Shown here piece by piece: positions 6,609 through 17,417 of a DNA stretch of 64,000 nt. The DNA lies in NCBI GenBank assembly GCA_037447655.1, contig JBBHKE010002887.1, positions 372,001 through 436,000 on the forward strand, written 5' to 3'. Within the stretch, counting starts at the first letter, position 1. The number at the start of each line of letters is the position of its first letter. The notes under the pieces are model-generated. The model was given only the letters and a program-made list of their open reading frames with translations. It made no database searches and had not been told where the DNA came from. The DNA comes from Zygnema cylindricum. Lineage: Eukaryota > Streptophyta > Zygnematophyceae > Zygnematales > Zygnemataceae. The translations under genes and the position numbers were made by a program.

Positions 6609-9149
6609 ATGTGGTGGTATAGAGCATATTTTGACAATCTTCACCCAATATCTCCGAAGAAAATTTACTATGCGGACGGACAATTTATCATCTCCAACGC
6701 CAAGGGGACGCCAACACTCATAGTTCTCATTGACGGCAAACAAGTTGAAAGAACACTTAACGATGTTCTTTATGTTCTGGACTTCAAGAAAAATCTTTTC
6801 TTCACTTCGCTTGTAGAAAGCAAGTGTTTTGAAATGCTACTTAAAAATGGAAAGCAAGTAGTCAGTAAACAAGGTAGAGTAGCACTCGTAGGAACTCGAG
6901 GTCCAAATTTGACGTACATGCTTCACCTTGCCAATATAAATGAAAAAGATGTTTTGTATTCGGCTGTCTTCTCTGACAATGACCTATGGCATAAAAGACT
7001 TGGTCATGTCCACTATGAAATTCTTGAAAGAATGGTAAAAGAAGGTATAATTACAGGAGTCAAAATCAATAGCAAAGAAGAACATTTTTGTGATGGATGT
7101 GCTCTCGGAAAGATTCATAAAAATCCCTTTCCTTCCAAAAGCAGCCATAGAGCAGCTAGAGTGTTAGAAGTAATTCACTCTGATGTATGGGGACCGGCTC
7201 AAATACCATCACCTGGTGGATTTCGATTCATGGTGACCTTTACAGATGACTATTCTAGGTTCAAAAAAATCTATTTTATGAAAGAGAAAAGTGAGGTGCT
7301 CTCTCATTTCAAAGAATTCAGGATATATAGCGAGAAAATTCACGGGGTTCCTATCTTAACGTTTAGATCAGATAATGGCGGGGAGTACGTATCACGGGAT
7401 TTCATCAATTATCTTAAAGAAAACGGAATTTCTCGTCATTTAACGGTACCATACTGTCCAGAACAGAATTGTGTAGCTGAGAGAGTTAACAGAACACTAT
7501 CCGATAGTGCTAGATCAATGCTGGCAGACAAAAATATAAATGCGAAATTCTGGGCTGAAGCCTTCAATTGTGCGGCATACATTAAAAATAGAATAGAATC
7601 TAGAGCAGTTAAAGGGAAAACACCGTATGAATTATGTACAGGAACCAAACCAGAAGTTAGTCACTTTAGAGTATTTGGAAGCAATGTTGTCATGTTAGAT
7701 AATTCTCCACATAAATGGAAAATGGAGCCAAAAGGTGTAGTAGGAATCTTACTAGGCTACGATGATCACTCAAAAGGATATAGAGTATACGTACATGATA
7801 AAAATAAAATCTTTGTCACTAAGACTATTAGAATTAAAGATGAAGAGAAGTCAGTTGATGTCTTTCAAATGACCGCAGAGAAAAAGGCTGAGAAAATTGC
7901 CGAATATGTTATTCTGGAACACAAACCGTGGCCGACCTTGAGTATAGGCGAAACACAGGACACGGATAGCGATGAGAATGTCTCATCGCTGAACGAGCGA
8001 CGAGATGGAGTGGGCACTGACCCTTTGAGAAGAGGAGCTGGAGACGTCAACAAACCACGGGACCAAACTGACCCGACTTTGAACCAACGACGAATTGATC
8101 AAATTGTTGAACAAGGAATCGGCGGAAATCCACAAATTAGCGACGAAACGACGTCGTTGCTGAACGAGCGACGAGAGCATCTTGTCGCTAACTTACCGAA
8201 CCAAACCACAAATGATCAGACAGTCTCACAAAAACGCAATGTAAGGCTTGCGTCAATTTCAGCCTCAGAATTTCCGGGAGGAAGAAGGACAAGTAGTCGA
8301 CGAAATGCAAGTGCAAACCATTATGCATTCAATACAAATTCCGAGGAGCCTCTCACCATTCAGCAAGCCTTCTCTACACCTGAAAAAGAACACTGGATAG
8401 CAGCAGCATATGACGAAATGAAATCGATTATGGAGGCCCAAACGTGGGAACTTGTGGAAACTCCTCCGGATCCTAAAGCAATTTGGAGTAAGTGGGTCTT
8501 TAAATTAAAGCTTAATCCTGATAATACCATCGACAGATACAAAGCTAGGCTAGTAGCAAAGGGTTATAATCAAAAAGAAGGAATTGATTATGAAGAGACA
8601 TTTTCCCCAGTTGTCAGATTTCCAACTGTCCGCATTCTGTTAACACTCGCAGCCATAGAAAATATGGAAATACATCAGATGGATGTTAAGACTGCCTTCT
8701 TACACGGGGAACTAGAAGAAGTAATATATATGAAACAACCAGAAATGTACCAAGAAAAGGGAAAAGAAAATCTGGTGTGCAAACTACTGAAATCACTTTA
8801 TGGGCTCAAGCAAGCCCCGAGGCAATGGAATCTAAAATTAGATGAGTACCTGACTAGTCTCGGTTTCACTAGGATAAGCTCTGATCACTCAGTTTATGTT
8901 ATGGAAGGAGAGGATGGAACAATTTTTCTTGCAGTATATGTTGATGACTTGTTGATTTTTTCAAAAACAATTGAGGGGGTTAACAGAATCAAAACAGCTC
9001 TCAAATCTAGATTTGAGATGAAAGATTTAGGTGAGGCAAAGTACATTCTTGGTATACAAGTAGAAAGAGATAAAACTAAAAGGATTATTAAACTTACACA
9101 GAAAGAGGCTATAGGGAACATGCTAGAAAATTTGACAAGAAAGATGTGA
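6609..9149 (+). CDS. copia X pol polyprotein: protease tail, integrase and reverse transcriptase (846 aa)
   Basis: This is the longest open frame in the window. It starts just after the protease DTGAS motif, so the ATG is internal to the real polyprotein. The GAG-pre-integrase HKRLGH is near residue 126, followed by CDGCALGKIHKNPFP. The integrase core shows HSDVWGPAQ (residue ~190), SDNGGEY and the Glu of VAERVNRTLSD. RT begins near residue 610 with [15 protein letters not shown], then [25 protein letters not shown] and catalytic YVDD in AVYVDDLLIFSK (~775). It ends at a frameshift before RNase H. Catalytic residues are intact, but the complete polyprotein is not open. Confidence 0.9.
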   Translation: MWWYRAYFDNLHPISPKKIYYADGQFIISNAKGTPTLIVLIDGKQVERTLNDVLYVLDFKKNLFFTSLVESKCFEMLLKNGKQVVSKQGRVALVGTRGPNLTYMLHLANINEKDVLYSAVFSDNDLWHKRLGHVHYEILERMVKEGIITGVKINSKEEHFCDGCALGKIHKNPFPSKSSHRAARVLEVIHSDVWGPAQIPSPGGFRFMVTFTDDYSRFKKIYFMKEKSEVLSHFKEFRIYSEKIHGVPILTFRSDNGGEYVSRDFINYLKENGISRHLTVPYCPEQNCVAERVNRTLSDSARSMLADKNINAKFWAEAFNCAAYIKNRIESRAVKGKTPYELCTGTKPEVSHFRVFGSNVVMLDNSPHKWKMEPKGVVGILLGYDDHSKGYRVYVHDKNKIFVTKTIRIKDEEKSVDVFQMTAEKKAEKIAEYVILEHKPWPTLSIGETQDTDSDENVSSLNERRDGVGTDPLRRGAGDVNKPRDQTDPTLNQRRIDQIVEQGIGGNPQISDETTSLLNERREHLVANLPNQTTNDQTVSQKRNVRLASISASEFPGGRRTSSRRNASANHYAFNTNSEEPLTIQQAFSTPEKEHWIAAAYDEMKSIMEAQTWELVETPPDPKAIWSKWVFKLKLNPDNTIDRYKARLVAKGYNQKEGIDYEETFSPVVRFPTVRILLTLAAIENMEIHQMDVKTAFLHGELEEVIYMKQPEMYQEKGKENLVCKLLKSLYGLKQAPRQWNLKLDEYLTSLGFTRISSDHSVYVMEGEDGTIFLAVYVDDLLIFSKTIEGVNRIKTALKSRFEMKDLGEAKYILGIQVERDKTKRIIKLTQKEAIGNMLENLTRKM

Positions 9150-9925
9150 AGGGAGCAGCCACTCCTATGGAATTCAGACATAAATTAGAGGGATCAGAAA
9201 TATACTCAAGAATAATTGTGGGAGAGAGTCTAGAAATAGGGGAGTCAGAATTCATGGAAAAGATTCCCTATCGACAGATTGTTGGGAGTCTAATCTATTT
9301 TATGAATTGCACGCGTCCGGATATTGCGGCTGCAGTAGGTGCTCTAAGCAGAAGTCTGCAGAATCCAAGAAACTCAGATTGGGAGGCAGCAAAACGAGTG
9401 CTAAGATACTTGGCAAGGACTCGAGAGTTCAAGCTAACTCTAGGTGGAGACGAAGTAAAAAATTCAAAACGTGGAGTGATGCCAGCTACGGTGAAATGCC
9501 AAACAGACGATCGACAACAGGATATGTTTTACAATTAGGAAACGGAACGTGCTGCTGGAGCAGCAAGCTTCAGAAGATCCACTGCCCAATCAACGATGGA
9601 GGCAGAATACATGGCTGCATGCTCAGCCATCAAGGAATTGTTATGGGTTAAATCTTTGCTCCAAGAGCTTGGCTTCATGCAAATTGGTGTGCAAACTCTG
9701 TGGTGTGACAATCAAGCTGCCATCGCCATTGCATCTAATCCCGCACATCATTTCAAAAGCAAGCATATGGATATCAGACTTCATTTTGTTCGAGAAAAGG
9801 TCTTTGCCAAAATTGTGAAACTTTGTTATTTACCGGATGAGAAAATGGTGGCTGACATGTTGACAAAGGCCTTACCTGCTCCCAAATTACAATTTTGCAG
9901 AGATGCTTGTGGGTTAAGTGGTTAA
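9146..9925 (+). pseudogene. copia X RNase H, frameshifted
   Basis: Frame 1 carries the RT end and the RNase H start: SLIYFMNCTRPDIAAAVGALS and KRVLRYLARTREFKLTLGG. A frameshift near 9470 leads to TWSDASYGEMPNRRSTTGYV and GNGTCCWSSKLQK. Another near 9590 leads to MEAEYMAACSAIKELLWVKS and LWCDNQAAIAIASNP. The three acidic positions (SDAS, MEAE, CDNQ) are still readable. The last frame ends in CRDACGLSG at 9925, just before the polypurine tract. Confidence 0.85.
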
Positions 9926-9935
9926 AAGAGTCTAA

Positions 9936-9949
9936 AGCTTTAGGGGGAG
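9936..9949 (+). other. Polypurine tract of copia X
   Basis: AGCTTTAGGGGGAG lies directly before the TGTTGG start of the 3' LTR. The related minus-strand element has TTTAGGGGAG at the same place. Confidence 0.8.
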
Positions 9950-10799
9950 TGTTGGTTTATAAAAGCTTTAGTCCTCTCTAAACTATGTGAGAGGAGAATA
10001 CAGGACTTAGAAACATTTTCAGAACCTGTGTCAAAATTAGTGTGAATTGACAATCTGGGACTGTACGGAAATAAAGAGATCACATCGGACGGTTCCTAAG
10101 TAAACGAAAGATTACGTTTGGCGCGCACTAATTAAATATGACATACCGTCCGATAGACAAGATCAGACCGACAAAGACCTACCAGAATCTTGAAGTGGAC
10201 CACAGTGACACAACGGCAAGTTTCGTCACATATAATGTTTAAATGTCGGTGGTAACTTTGTGGAAACAGGATCTTGTCATCACACGTAATTGTATATTAG
10301 TGTGTACGATTAGTAATAGATATCCGTAGACAATTAAGGTTCGTCTGTAGTGTACTAAACAGTAGGACACCGTGATGAAATTAACATACATCAGGTAATT
10401 AGTTAGAGTTAATTAGAGTACGGTTAAATAGTACCGTAACATTCTTTACATTGCTGTGATTGGGTAATTAGACAATAGTAGAATTTATATGTATAAATTC
10501 TAGGACTTAGGTTACTTTCATGTATTCCTTTTATGAGGTTTCAAGGAGCACATATGTGCAATTTAAGTGATATTCTCTGGGGTGTATCTCTAGGGTTAAT
10601 TGGGCGTTTTGCTTGAAACTTTGTGAGTTGTCAGCACACGCGGTAAACTATACTCTCATATAGTTTGGGACCATTTGGTCATATTGACTGCTTTGTGCAG
10701 TGGATCAAAGTTAGTATCTTGAGTGCTTCAAATCTTTGGTTCTTTGATGACTACTACTTCAGCAACTGCTGGGGCTGCGCCGGCTATCATAGAACAACA
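9950..10799 (+). repeat. 3' LTR of copia X (850 bp)
   Basis: It is almost identical to 4837-5683 and ends GAACAACA, followed by TTTTC, the target duplication. Small differences (single substitutions and 1-bp indels) are scattered through it. Confidence 0.95.
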
Positions 10800-10804
10800 T
10801 TTTC

Positions 10805-11782
10805 TAGGTCTAAATAGAACAATAAAAAATAGGAAAAAGAAAAGGGCGGACAACCTGCCTCCACCTCCTCTCTCTAGCCACCATACTTGTTGTAGTCATT
10901 GAAAGATAGAGAGGGTGGTTGAGCCATGACTCTCTTAAGTTCAACACGCAGGACTCAAGTGTGACTTATTTCACTCTTAACAAAAGGTTGAGTCATGCAG
11001 GACTCGAACCTCTAACCGGCAAAGCGAGGCGTAGTCGTCAGCTCTAACCGCTCTGTCGTAGAAGTCAGTTATAAAACATGAGGTGTGATATATGTTTAAA
11101 TCTTATTTAAAGGATCTAATCTGATTAAGTGAATTACAAATAGATTAAATAGAGATTCCTAAAAATACATTTCAACACGTCATACACGAAACAAATAAAC
11201 CGGTCATTTGTTTCAACAGCTAATACTAAAAGGCGGTTTGGATCCGATGGCGCGTATCATCGCCAAGATCTCGGAATGGCCGCTTTGGCAGTTTTTTGGC
11301 ATGACGTGACCTGGCACCACGTGGTGAGATAGCATTGAAGAGCACGAATCCCGGGGAGCATAAAGACGAGTGAGACAAAGATACGCGTCAATCTAATGGC
11401 CTTGCCGTACATAGGCCCTACAAAAAGTACATCGGCCGTAATACCTTTCAGTACTCTACAGTCGTGTGATTTGTTCGTTATTAATTGATAGGGGTTGTCA
11501 GAGGGGTTTAGGAAACAGAGAATTCGGTAGGTAGAGACCTCTCCCTTAGAGAGTTTTTTGTATAAGCTTAACATCTTTGCCATTTTATAACTTACCGGCT
11601 GGTTGGCCGTTTTCAGTGATTCTTTTTGCTACAGACTCAGAGGAGTCCAAACTGCATAGGGATGCAGTCAGACTGTCAATTTATCTACTTGGGCAGCATT
11701 GGTTGTGGCTGAAATTGGGTTAGTTAAAAACTATCTAGAGGCTTTTTGAATTTTGTAGTCTAATAAGGGACACAGAATTCCA
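10805..11782 (+). repeat. Family B 5' LTR, main part
   Basis: This continues 4805-4836 with TAGGTCTAAATAGAAC and ends ACAGAATTCCA directly before the primer site at 11783. Marks inside are an antisense tRNA-like module (10986-11066), a GAAACAAA...TTTGTTTC inverted repeat (about 11188-11216), the 12-bp palindrome CACCACGTGGTG and a CTGATT... CCAAT-like zone upstream of TTGTATAAG. Confidence 0.88.
10986..11066 (-). other. Antisense tRNA-like module in family B 5' LTR
   Basis: On the minus strand ACAGAGCGGTTAGAGCTGA resembles a tRNA D-arm/box A. About 40 nt later AGAGGTTCGAGTCCTGC is a good box B (GGTTCGAGTCC). The spacing and order fit a tRNA with a longer variable arm, but the acceptor stem does not close. 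The 3' LTR copy is at 17629-17710. Confidence 0.62.
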
Positions 11783-11797
11783 GGTTATGGGCCGACC
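11783..11797 (+). other. Half-tRNA primer-binding site of copia B
   Basis: GGTTATGGGCCGACC directly follows the LTR. It matches GGTTATGGGCCCACC except one base, the complement of the initiator tRNA-Met anticodon arm. The ATG at 11787-11789 inside it is the apparent gag start. Confidence 0.78.
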
Positions 11798-12690
11798 CTC
11801 TAGGGTGCCCACCTTCAATGGATCTAGGTTCATCTATTGGGAAGCCATGATGACGGGGGCTTTGTGTGAAAAACGATACTAGGGTATCGTTAGTGGACAA
11901 GTGAAACGTCCACCCTCGGGAACACCACCAGGATTTGGAGGAGTAAGGTTTTTTGCAGCAGCGACTACTTCAGCGAAGGAGGTAGATGATGGGGACAGCA
12001 GTGTAACCGAAAAGGGGAAAGGGAAGGAGACACCCCTCACTCCTATTGCCACGGCACCTGGAGCGGTGCCGTGAAGACCACGGAGAACGATACTCAAATG
12101 TGGGAAGATGTAAACATGCCTGCCAAGAACTTCATTCTAAGGCACCTCACTGAAGCTTTGGCCACCTCTCACCTTCACATTTAGAAGGCCGAGGAGTTGT
12201 GTGTGAGTTTGGTGGAAATCTATCGAGTTGGTACTATTCAAGAGCTCCAGTTGGCTGAACAAAAGTTAGGGAATTACACTTACAAAAGGGGAAAGATGTT
12301 AGACTATTGTAATGATCTATCTTGTTTGTATATGCAGATAGGGAGTGCTGGGTTGAAAGGTACAATGAAGATGAAAGTTGACACTCTCATCATGAAGTTA
12401 CCTGACGAGTATAAAAAAATACCGTACCGAGTACTAGAAATGACTAACAGTTCATGGAAGTGGAACACAGTGGTGAGGATGATACTTGTGCAAGAGAACA
12501 CAATTGAGATTAGGAGGGGGGGAAGAGCATCTAAGCTCTAGCTGCAGGAGGAAATCGATCGGGGAAGGATCCGAAGACACCATTCAGAAGAGAGAGAGAG
12601 AGATCAGTCTGGAAGAGCGAGGCCACCAAAGGGTCTTTGTCACATTTGCAAAAAGCCGCGACACTTCATAGCGGATTGTGTCAAGTTGTC
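11787..12690 (+). pseudogene. copia B gag, broken
   Basis: The gag begins in the primer site with MGRPSRVPTFNGSRFIYWEA, continues TGALCEKRY and meets TAG at 11880, then GIVSGQVKRPP. The middle (12197-12541) reads VEIYRVGTIQELQLAEQKL and KLPDEYKKIPYRVLEM, conserved with the gags at 37480-38100 and 49387-49600. The C-terminus has a zinc knuckle CHICKKPRHFIADC (CX2CX4HX4C, about 12631-12672). Several frame changes separate the parts. Confidence 0.82.
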
Positions 12691-13553
12691 GGAGCTGAGG
12701 CTCCAAGAGAACCGTGGAGGGGGTTCTTCCGGAGGGAAGACGAAGGCACTTGTGGTCACAAAAGTGAGGGAAGAGACCGAGGACGAGTCCTCTGAGGAGG
12801 AGGATAGGGAGCTTCTTCTTAACGAGAGTCTGGAGAAAAAGGAGATCTCTCGGAGACAGAAGTGTGCTCTCCGAGCAATTAGGGAAGCTCCACATGAAGG
12901 ATGGATTATCGACTCAGGTGCATCCATGTATATGTGTAGTGATAAGCACCTCTTTACTAAGCTTAGTAAAATCCCTTCTGTAGGGATAGAGTATGGGGAT
13001 GGAAAAGTGGTTAAAAGAGATCTAGTGGGGTCGGTAGATCTGAAAGTCTTAGTGGAGGGAAAGACTTCTATACTCACCTTCTCAAATGTACTCTACATTC
13101 CTCAGCAGAGTAAAAATCTTGTCTCTACGTCTCTGTTAGATGACAAAGAGTTTGATACCTTCACTAGAAAGGGAGTCTTTACAGCTAAGTGTGGGGATAA
13201 AGTCTACTTCACGACAGATAACGGTAGCCAAGAAATGATTAGGCTTAATCTGAGTAATGAAAACAATAATGCTTACTATGCTGGTGTTCCAAAGTTGATG
13301 ATTTGGCATAAGCGATTGGAGCATGTGTTTTTGATAAGTTGAGGGAAATGAAAAAGCAGGGTGTAGCAAAATGCATTCAGTTCGGGGAAAATGAAATGAT
13401 GGATGATTGTAGTGGCTGTGTTGAAGGTAAGGCTCACAGACTTCCCTTTCCCAAAGTTGCCATATATAGAGGTGAGAAAGTGCTAGATCTGGTCCACACA
13501 AATATTTGGGGACCTCCAAAAGTACCTTCGGTTGGAGGAAAGATGTTTATGTT
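12691..13553 (+). pseudogene. copia B protease and integrase zinc finger
   Basis: This is a mostly open stretch. GWIIDSGASMYMCSDKHLF (about 12900) has the DSGAS protease site. VGSVDLKVLVEGKTS and NLVSTSLLDDKEF follow, then MIWHKRLEHV (GAG-pre-integrase, Gly of HKRLGH changed to Glu) and, after a frameshift at about 13340, CSGCVEGKAHRLPFPK and LVHTNIWGPPKVPSVGGKMFM. In this last stretch the first integrase Asp (HTDIWG) is Asn. It is interrupted at 13553 by the solo LTR and resumes at 14838. Confidence 0.85.
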
Positions 13554-14837
13554 TGTTGTTTTGAAAAGTTAGTTTCGTGCGTACGGGACATTTTGTGCGC
13601 ACGCGACATTTTGTGCGCACGCGACGTTTTGTGTGTAAATTATTACAGGAAGTAATCTGGTGGAACGAATGTGGTTTGAATGTATTTGCGGATTGGGGGA
13701 GTAGTTGTACCATTGAAATTAAAGGGACTTGATGGACTATTTGAGTGGTGTAGAATGCGTTGGAGAAATACAAGGCCGATCACAAAGCGATCCGACGTAA
13801 GATGTTCGAAGAGGTTAAAATGGTAATTCGCACGTATGAAACATAATGCGACAGGAGGTATTTATAGAAAAGGATGCGATGGTACAAATAATCTTATTTG
13901 ACAGGTGAACTTTAAATTTGGTAGGCGTAATTAATGGCGAAGTACGTAATTGCGGTACAGATAAATTTGGATGGTTTGAAATCGTTTCGTCAAGTGCTTT
14001 CATACCACGTGGCGCAACCTCAAGTGTGTGGAATAAATGCTACGGACGGCGAACAAAGGCCGCCGTTATTTTTGAAGGAGTGGGGACGCGAAATCGCGTC
14101 ATATCATAAGATGAATATTTTGGACGTCCCGGATTGTTTGACGGAATTCGAGGAGATTTGTTGAGTGACTCAACATACGATTTTGTGAGATTGTGTGTAC
14201 TTGAAAATATTTGAAACAACAATAGTTTGTCTTTTTGTGTATTTGTTACTAGTGTAGATTTACTCACTTTGACATACCTCGATTATTCGGGTATACCAAT
14301 ATTAATAAGGGTAGCTGGTAGATTGCGTACGGTTGGTATGCTTCCGTACATTTATAAGTGAGCTCTAGTATATATATCTAGGACTTAGTAATTTTTGGTC
14401 TCAAGGAACTTTCTTTACCAAAACTGTTTATGACCATTTTTGGTAATTTTGTCTAAGTATTACTCTCAGATTTGTTTGCAGAATTATCTCAAATTGTGTA
14501 TGTGTGTTCCTCTTTATATTTTTAATATTGTCACATATTCCAAGGCCTACTGTGTGCCTGGTCTGTGTTTTACTTAATTGTGAAGTTGGTCGGTTTTATC
14601 AAAGTTTTGGCAGACTGTTTTTCTGCAACTTTGACGAGATGATGTGATCACTCTGTTCATTATTTTTGTTTGAAACTTTGTAAGGTTAATCTATAGCCTA
14701 GAAATTTATTTTTTTTGTAGTTTTAGATTGTTTTGTTATTTCTGTATAGTTCTGTGTTTATTCAAAGTAGGTTGTTTTTGGGTAGTCTGTGGTGCTTCTG
14801 AGGGTAAATCCATGGCTGAAAATGGCTATGGACAACA
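13554..14837 (+). mobile_element. Solo LTR, family D (1284 bp), in copia B integrase
   Basis: It has TGTTGTTTTGAAAAG...GGACAACA ends and a perfect ATGTT duplication (13549-13553, 14838-14842). The interior has no coding region, so it is a solo LTR. It contains three 18-bp tandem repeats of the type GTGCGCACGCGACATTTT (13576-13631), TACCACGTGGCGCAAC near 14003 (G-box), and long T-rich runs. The last approximately 250 bp match 59680-60099. Its AACAACA end resembles families X and Z, but the body is different. Orientation is inferred from the match to the end of 59097-60099. Confidence 0.85.
13576..13631. repeat. 18-bp tandem repeat, three units
   Basis: GTGCGTACGGGACATTTT, GTGCGCACGCGACATTTT and GTGCGCACGCGACGTTTT follow each other without spacers. 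The CpG-rich palindromic core GTGCGCAC repeats every 18 bp near the start of the solo LTR. Confidence 0.85.
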
Positions 14838-15320
14838 ATGTTGACGATAACCGATGACTGGTCTAGATAGTCTAGAGTCTACTTCCTAAAAACAAAGTTT
14901 GAAATACCAACTTACTTCAAAGAATATAAAGCCTGGAGTGAGAAGTTGCATGGAAACCTCACTAAAAGAATACGGAGTGATAATAGGGGAGAATATACCT
15001 CTAACCAGTTTGATGAATACTTGAAAGATGAGGGAGTTCAGCACCACAAAACCGTACCATATAACCCGGAACAAAATGGGGTAGCTGAGAGGTTAAACCA
15101 AACACTAGGAGATAGTGCATGTAGTATGTTGGCCGACAAGAAAATAGGAAAGATATTTTGGGCAGAAGCCATGAAATGTGTCAACTACATTAAGAATAAA
15201 GTCCTTACCTCAGCTGTAAAGGGAATGACATCTTATGAGAGATGGGTTGGAAGGAAACCAGATATCTCTCACCTTAAAGTATTCGGTATCTAAGTTTACA
15301 GCCTTGACACGAATAGGAAA
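14838..15320 (+). pseudogene. copia B integrase core, second half
   Basis: Continuation of 12691-13553 after the solo LTR: LTITDDWSR, then RSDNRGEYTSNQFDEYL (second catalytic Asp present; NGGEY changed to NRGEY) and QNGVAERLNQTLGDSACSML with the catalytic Glu. ADKKIGKIFWAEAMKCVNYI and SHLKVFGI follow. A TAA near 15291 ends the open part. The frame from 14946 is clean for 115 residues. Confidence 0.85.
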
Positions 15321-17393
15321 AACTAGAAACTAGATGTTAAGGGAAAACCTAGATACTTTGTAGGATATGATAAGGATGTTAACGGATATAGAGTCTTTGA
15401 CTGAGCAAAGAGAGATATCAATTTCGTCAAGCACCTAGTTGTCATGGATGAAGGGAAGTCATTTGAACCCTTTAAATATACCAAGAAGATAAGAATCAGA
15501 TTTGAGTTCGAAGGTGAGGAAGACTCCATCATTCCCGAAAAGGACATGAGTAAAACATGGATTCCAGATTCAGGGGATATCTAAGATACAAGAGATCCAC
15601 TGGAAACCTCACATATATCTATGGACTTCGAGGAGACAAAAGAGGAGAAACATGAACCGGCTTTGATGGATAGGGGAGCCCATGAGACAGTTAAGAGAAA
15701 TCCAAGACTTCCCTCCATCCCATTTTTTGAGTTTGAAGGAAGGAGAAGGAGTAGCAAAAGGATACAAGAAAAACATGCCGCTCACAAGGTAACTAAGCTA
15801 TCTCACCCAGATAAGCCTCACTCATACTTGAAGGCAGTGAACATGCCGAAGAAAGACAGATGGATTAGAGCTATAAATGATAAGATGGCCTCCATCATGG
15901 AATCAAATACTTAAGAACTAGCGAACTGTCCTCCGGACAGAAAAGCAATTGGGTGTAAATGGGTGTTTAAACTAAATTTGAACCTAGATAATACCATTAA
16001 GAGATATAAGGCTCGACTGGTAGCAAAGGGGTTCACCCAAAAGAAGGGGATTGACTATGAGGAGACTTTTGCTCCAGTTGTTTGGTTCGCATCAGTAAGG
16101 CTTCTCCTCCGTCTCGCAGCAGCAAAAGACATGGAAATACAACAGATGGATATTAAGACTGCCTTTCTCAATGGTGAGTGAGAGGAAGAAATTTTTATGC
16201 GGCAACCAGAGGGGTTTGTGGAGGTAGGAGAAGAGAGCAAAGTCAGTAGACTCATAAAGTTCTTATATGGACTGAAGCTCGCTCCCCGACAATGGAATAA
16301 GAAACTAGATGAGTTTCTCATTGGTCTGAGATATATTCGGATCAGTGTTGACCATTTTATCTATATGTTCGATGATGAGAATGGTGTCATTTTTATTGCA
16401 ATTTATGTGGATGATCTGCTTGTGTTAAGTAAGTCTTTGGAAAATATCAATAAATTTAAGAATTAACTTAGAAGCAGATTTGACACGAAGGATTTGGGGG
16501 AGGCAAGGTATATTTTGGGAATACAAATGGAGAGAGATAGGGGGAAACGGATTATCAGAATTACCCGGAAAGAAGCAATAGGTAATATGCTTGAGAAATT
16601 TCTAATGGAAAAGGCGAACAATTGTAACACTTTCATGGACTTGAAGAAAGTAAGTGATGGGAGTGTAGAAGGAGGAGTGATAATCTTAGATGATCTGATG
16701 AGTCAAGAGGAGAGAGAGTTTATGAAGTCTATTCTTTCTAGACAGGTCGTAGGAAGTTTGATCTACTTTATGAACTGTACAAGGTCGGCCATAGCACCAG
16801 CAGTAGGAGTCCTCAGTAGGAGTCTTAACGATCCTAGGAAGAAAGATCGGGAGGCAGCCAAGAGAGTCATGACATATCTGGTAGGAACTCGAGAGTTATG
16901 GTTGCATTTTGGAGGGGAGCACAGTGATATCACTACTTGGAGTGATGCTAGTTATGGGGATGCACGTATGAGAAGATGCACTTTTGGGTATGTGTTGTAT
17001 GTGGGGGAAGGTGCTTGTTGTTACAGCAACAAGCAATAAAAGGTGGTTGCTCAGTGTACTATGGAGGTTGAGTACATGGCCTCTTGTTCTGCTATGAAAG
17101 AATTGATATGGGTCAAGTCCTTATTGCAAGAAATAGGGTATATGAAAGAGGGAGTGCATGAAGTGTTTTGTGATAATCAAGCAGTCATTGCAATTGCAGC
17201 TAATCCAAAACTTCATTTCAATGCTAATTATATGGACATGTGATTTAGTTTTGTGAGAAAAAAAGTTGAGAATAAGATTGTGAATCTTGTATATAGATAG
17301 GATGAGGAAATTTTGGCTCATATGATGACAAAACCAGTGCCTTCTCCTAAGTTAAAATATTGCACAGAAAAGTGTTACTCAAACTGAAGTTAA
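15321..17393 (+). pseudogene. copia B reverse transcriptase and RNase H, broken
   Basis: The linker has FEGRRRSSKRIQEKH. RT shows [46 protein letters not shown] and IYVDDLLVLSKS (YVDD intact, about 16405). The next parts are EARYILGIQMERDRGKRII and QVVGSLIYFMNCTRSAIAPAV. RNase H has TWSDASYGDARMRRCTFGYVLY, MEVEYMASCSAMKELIW (MEAE changed to MEVE) and FCDNQAVIAIAANP. Stops are at about 15914, 16181, 16466, 17037 and 17241. Confidence 0.87.
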
Positions 17394-17417
17394 TGTTAGA
17401 CTAGAAAATAAAAGGAG

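Larger units (their letters stand above)
4837..10799 (+). mobile_element. Ty1/copia retrotransposon, family X, nearly complete and young
   Basis: It is a complete element of 5963 bp with LTRs of 847 bp (4837-5683) and 850 bp (9950-10799), TG...CA ends, and a perfect TTTTC duplication (4832-4836 and 10800-10804). The two LTRs differ by only a few percent at most. Gag, protease, integrase and most of RT lie in one reading frame, interrupted only by four stop codons before 6609. A frameshift near 9140 and more in RNase H complete the damage. It is inserted in the family B 5' LTR. Confidence 0.95.
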
